This document shows, one piece after another, positions 58,807 through 59,000 of a stretch of DNA of 59,000 nt. A program made the position numbers and the translations under genes. The notes beneath the pieces are model-generated. The model saw nothing but the letters and a program-made list of their open reading frames with translations, was not told where the DNA came from and ran no database searches. Position 1 is the stretch's first letter, and every line of letters starts with the position of its first letter. Location: contig JAMPFT010000021.1 in NCBI GenBank assembly GCA_023664305.1, positions 1 through 59,000 on the forward strand, given 5' to 3'. This stretch comes from a bacterium (GTDB lineage Bacteria > Bacillota > Clostridia > Lachnospirales > Lachnospiraceae).

Positions 58807-58869
58807 GAAATGATTATACAATTTACCCTTAGTGAACAAGCTCCCACGGTCAAATTGTATAATCATTTC
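58807..58869. repeat. perfect 18-bp inverted repeat with outward -10 boxes
   Basis: Arms at 58807-58824 and 58852-58869 are perfect complements (GAAATGATTATACAATTT and its reverse) around a 27-base spacer. Each arm contains TATAAT reading outward, on opposite strands. No transposase, T-run or flanking duplication is seen. Confidence 0.75.
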
Positions 58870-58917
58870 TGCATGGCTGAGCTGTTACTCAAATCCGTAT
58901 AATTCGGGAAAACCGCA

Positions 58918-58947
58918 TTGACAAAGGGAAAATACCGATGTTATAAT
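58918..58947 (+). promoter_or_regulatory. sigma-A promoter for a gene beyond the window
   Basis: TTGACA (58918-58923), 18-base spacer, TATAAT (58942-58947). Downstream sequence to 59000 holds no start codon with a ribosome site. Confidence 0.75.
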
Positions 58948-59000
58948 AAAAATCCACCGCCCGGTTTTGTGGAACGGGGAGATGGGAAACAAAAAAAGTT

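Overview
The window looks like chromosomal DNA from a spore-forming, Gram-positive gut clostridium of the Lachnospiraceae type. Reasons: sigma-A promoters and strong AGGAGG ribosome sites; a CotF-type spore coat protein; small families I associate with Lachnospiraceae (a four-cysteine DUF6472-like protein, a DUF5711-like protein); LplB/YtcP-type sugar permeases without an ATPase; and the Firmicutes gene order yaaR-holB-ricT-yabB. The genus cannot be fixed from this sequence.

Layout. 1-340: three tRNA genes (Tyr partial, initiator Met, Phe) and a terminator. 397-9374: cytidine-deaminase-like gene, L,D-transpeptidase, HD-domain protein, Orn/Lys/Arg decarboxylase, second HD protein, an unknown gene, pyruvate kinase and a guanylate-kinase-like gene. 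9505-13692: yaaR, holB, ricT and yabB, joining DNA replication (clamp loader delta') to RNA processing (Y-complex). 14039-17336: OmpR-type two-component system. 17429-25839: an AT-richer block, mostly minus strand, with a metallopeptidase, an antitoxin-like protein, two lipoproteins, a GHKL kinase with a LytTR regulator, a nucleotidyltransferase-like gene, a frameshifted small gene and a RelB/RelE pair. rsmI, normally close to yabB, resumes at 26204, so 13.7-26.1 kb looks like inserted accessory DNA. 27191-28651: DUF6472-like gene, two small coat-related genes, acetyltransferase. 28949-46083: a carbohydrate-use region with two ABC permeases, a solute-binding lipoprotein gene broken by an in-frame TGA, GH35-like and GH2 glycosidases, an AraC regulator, three esterase/hydrolase genes (one a tandem duplication) and a MATE exporter. 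46235-49307: AAA/DUF4143 ATPase, Nudix hydrolase, Fic protein, tRNA-Ser. 49529-58580: phosphofructokinase, dnaX-ybaB-recR, galactose mutarotase, LysM protein, DUF5711-like protein, CvpA-like protein, PAP2 phosphatase.

How the parts fit. The sugar region can import an oligosaccharide, de-esterify it, release galactose-type residues and feed them through mutarotase, phosphofructokinase and pyruvate kinase. The permeases lack their own ATPase and would need a shared MsmX-type ATPase from elsewhere.

Most unusual features. (1) A dispersed promoter-plus-leader element occurs three times (911, 26110, 55677): a -10 box followed directly by an RNA that can fold into a closed multi-helix structure, with a possible alternative pairing to its conserved 3' tail. 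Each copy precedes a different gene. (2) Tandem minisatellites occur at nine places, five of them inside otherwise intact genes as disordered low-complexity linkers, with units in multiples of three. (3) A terminator hairpin at 54366-54419 contains the start of the next gene's promoter-driven transcript and its ribosome site.
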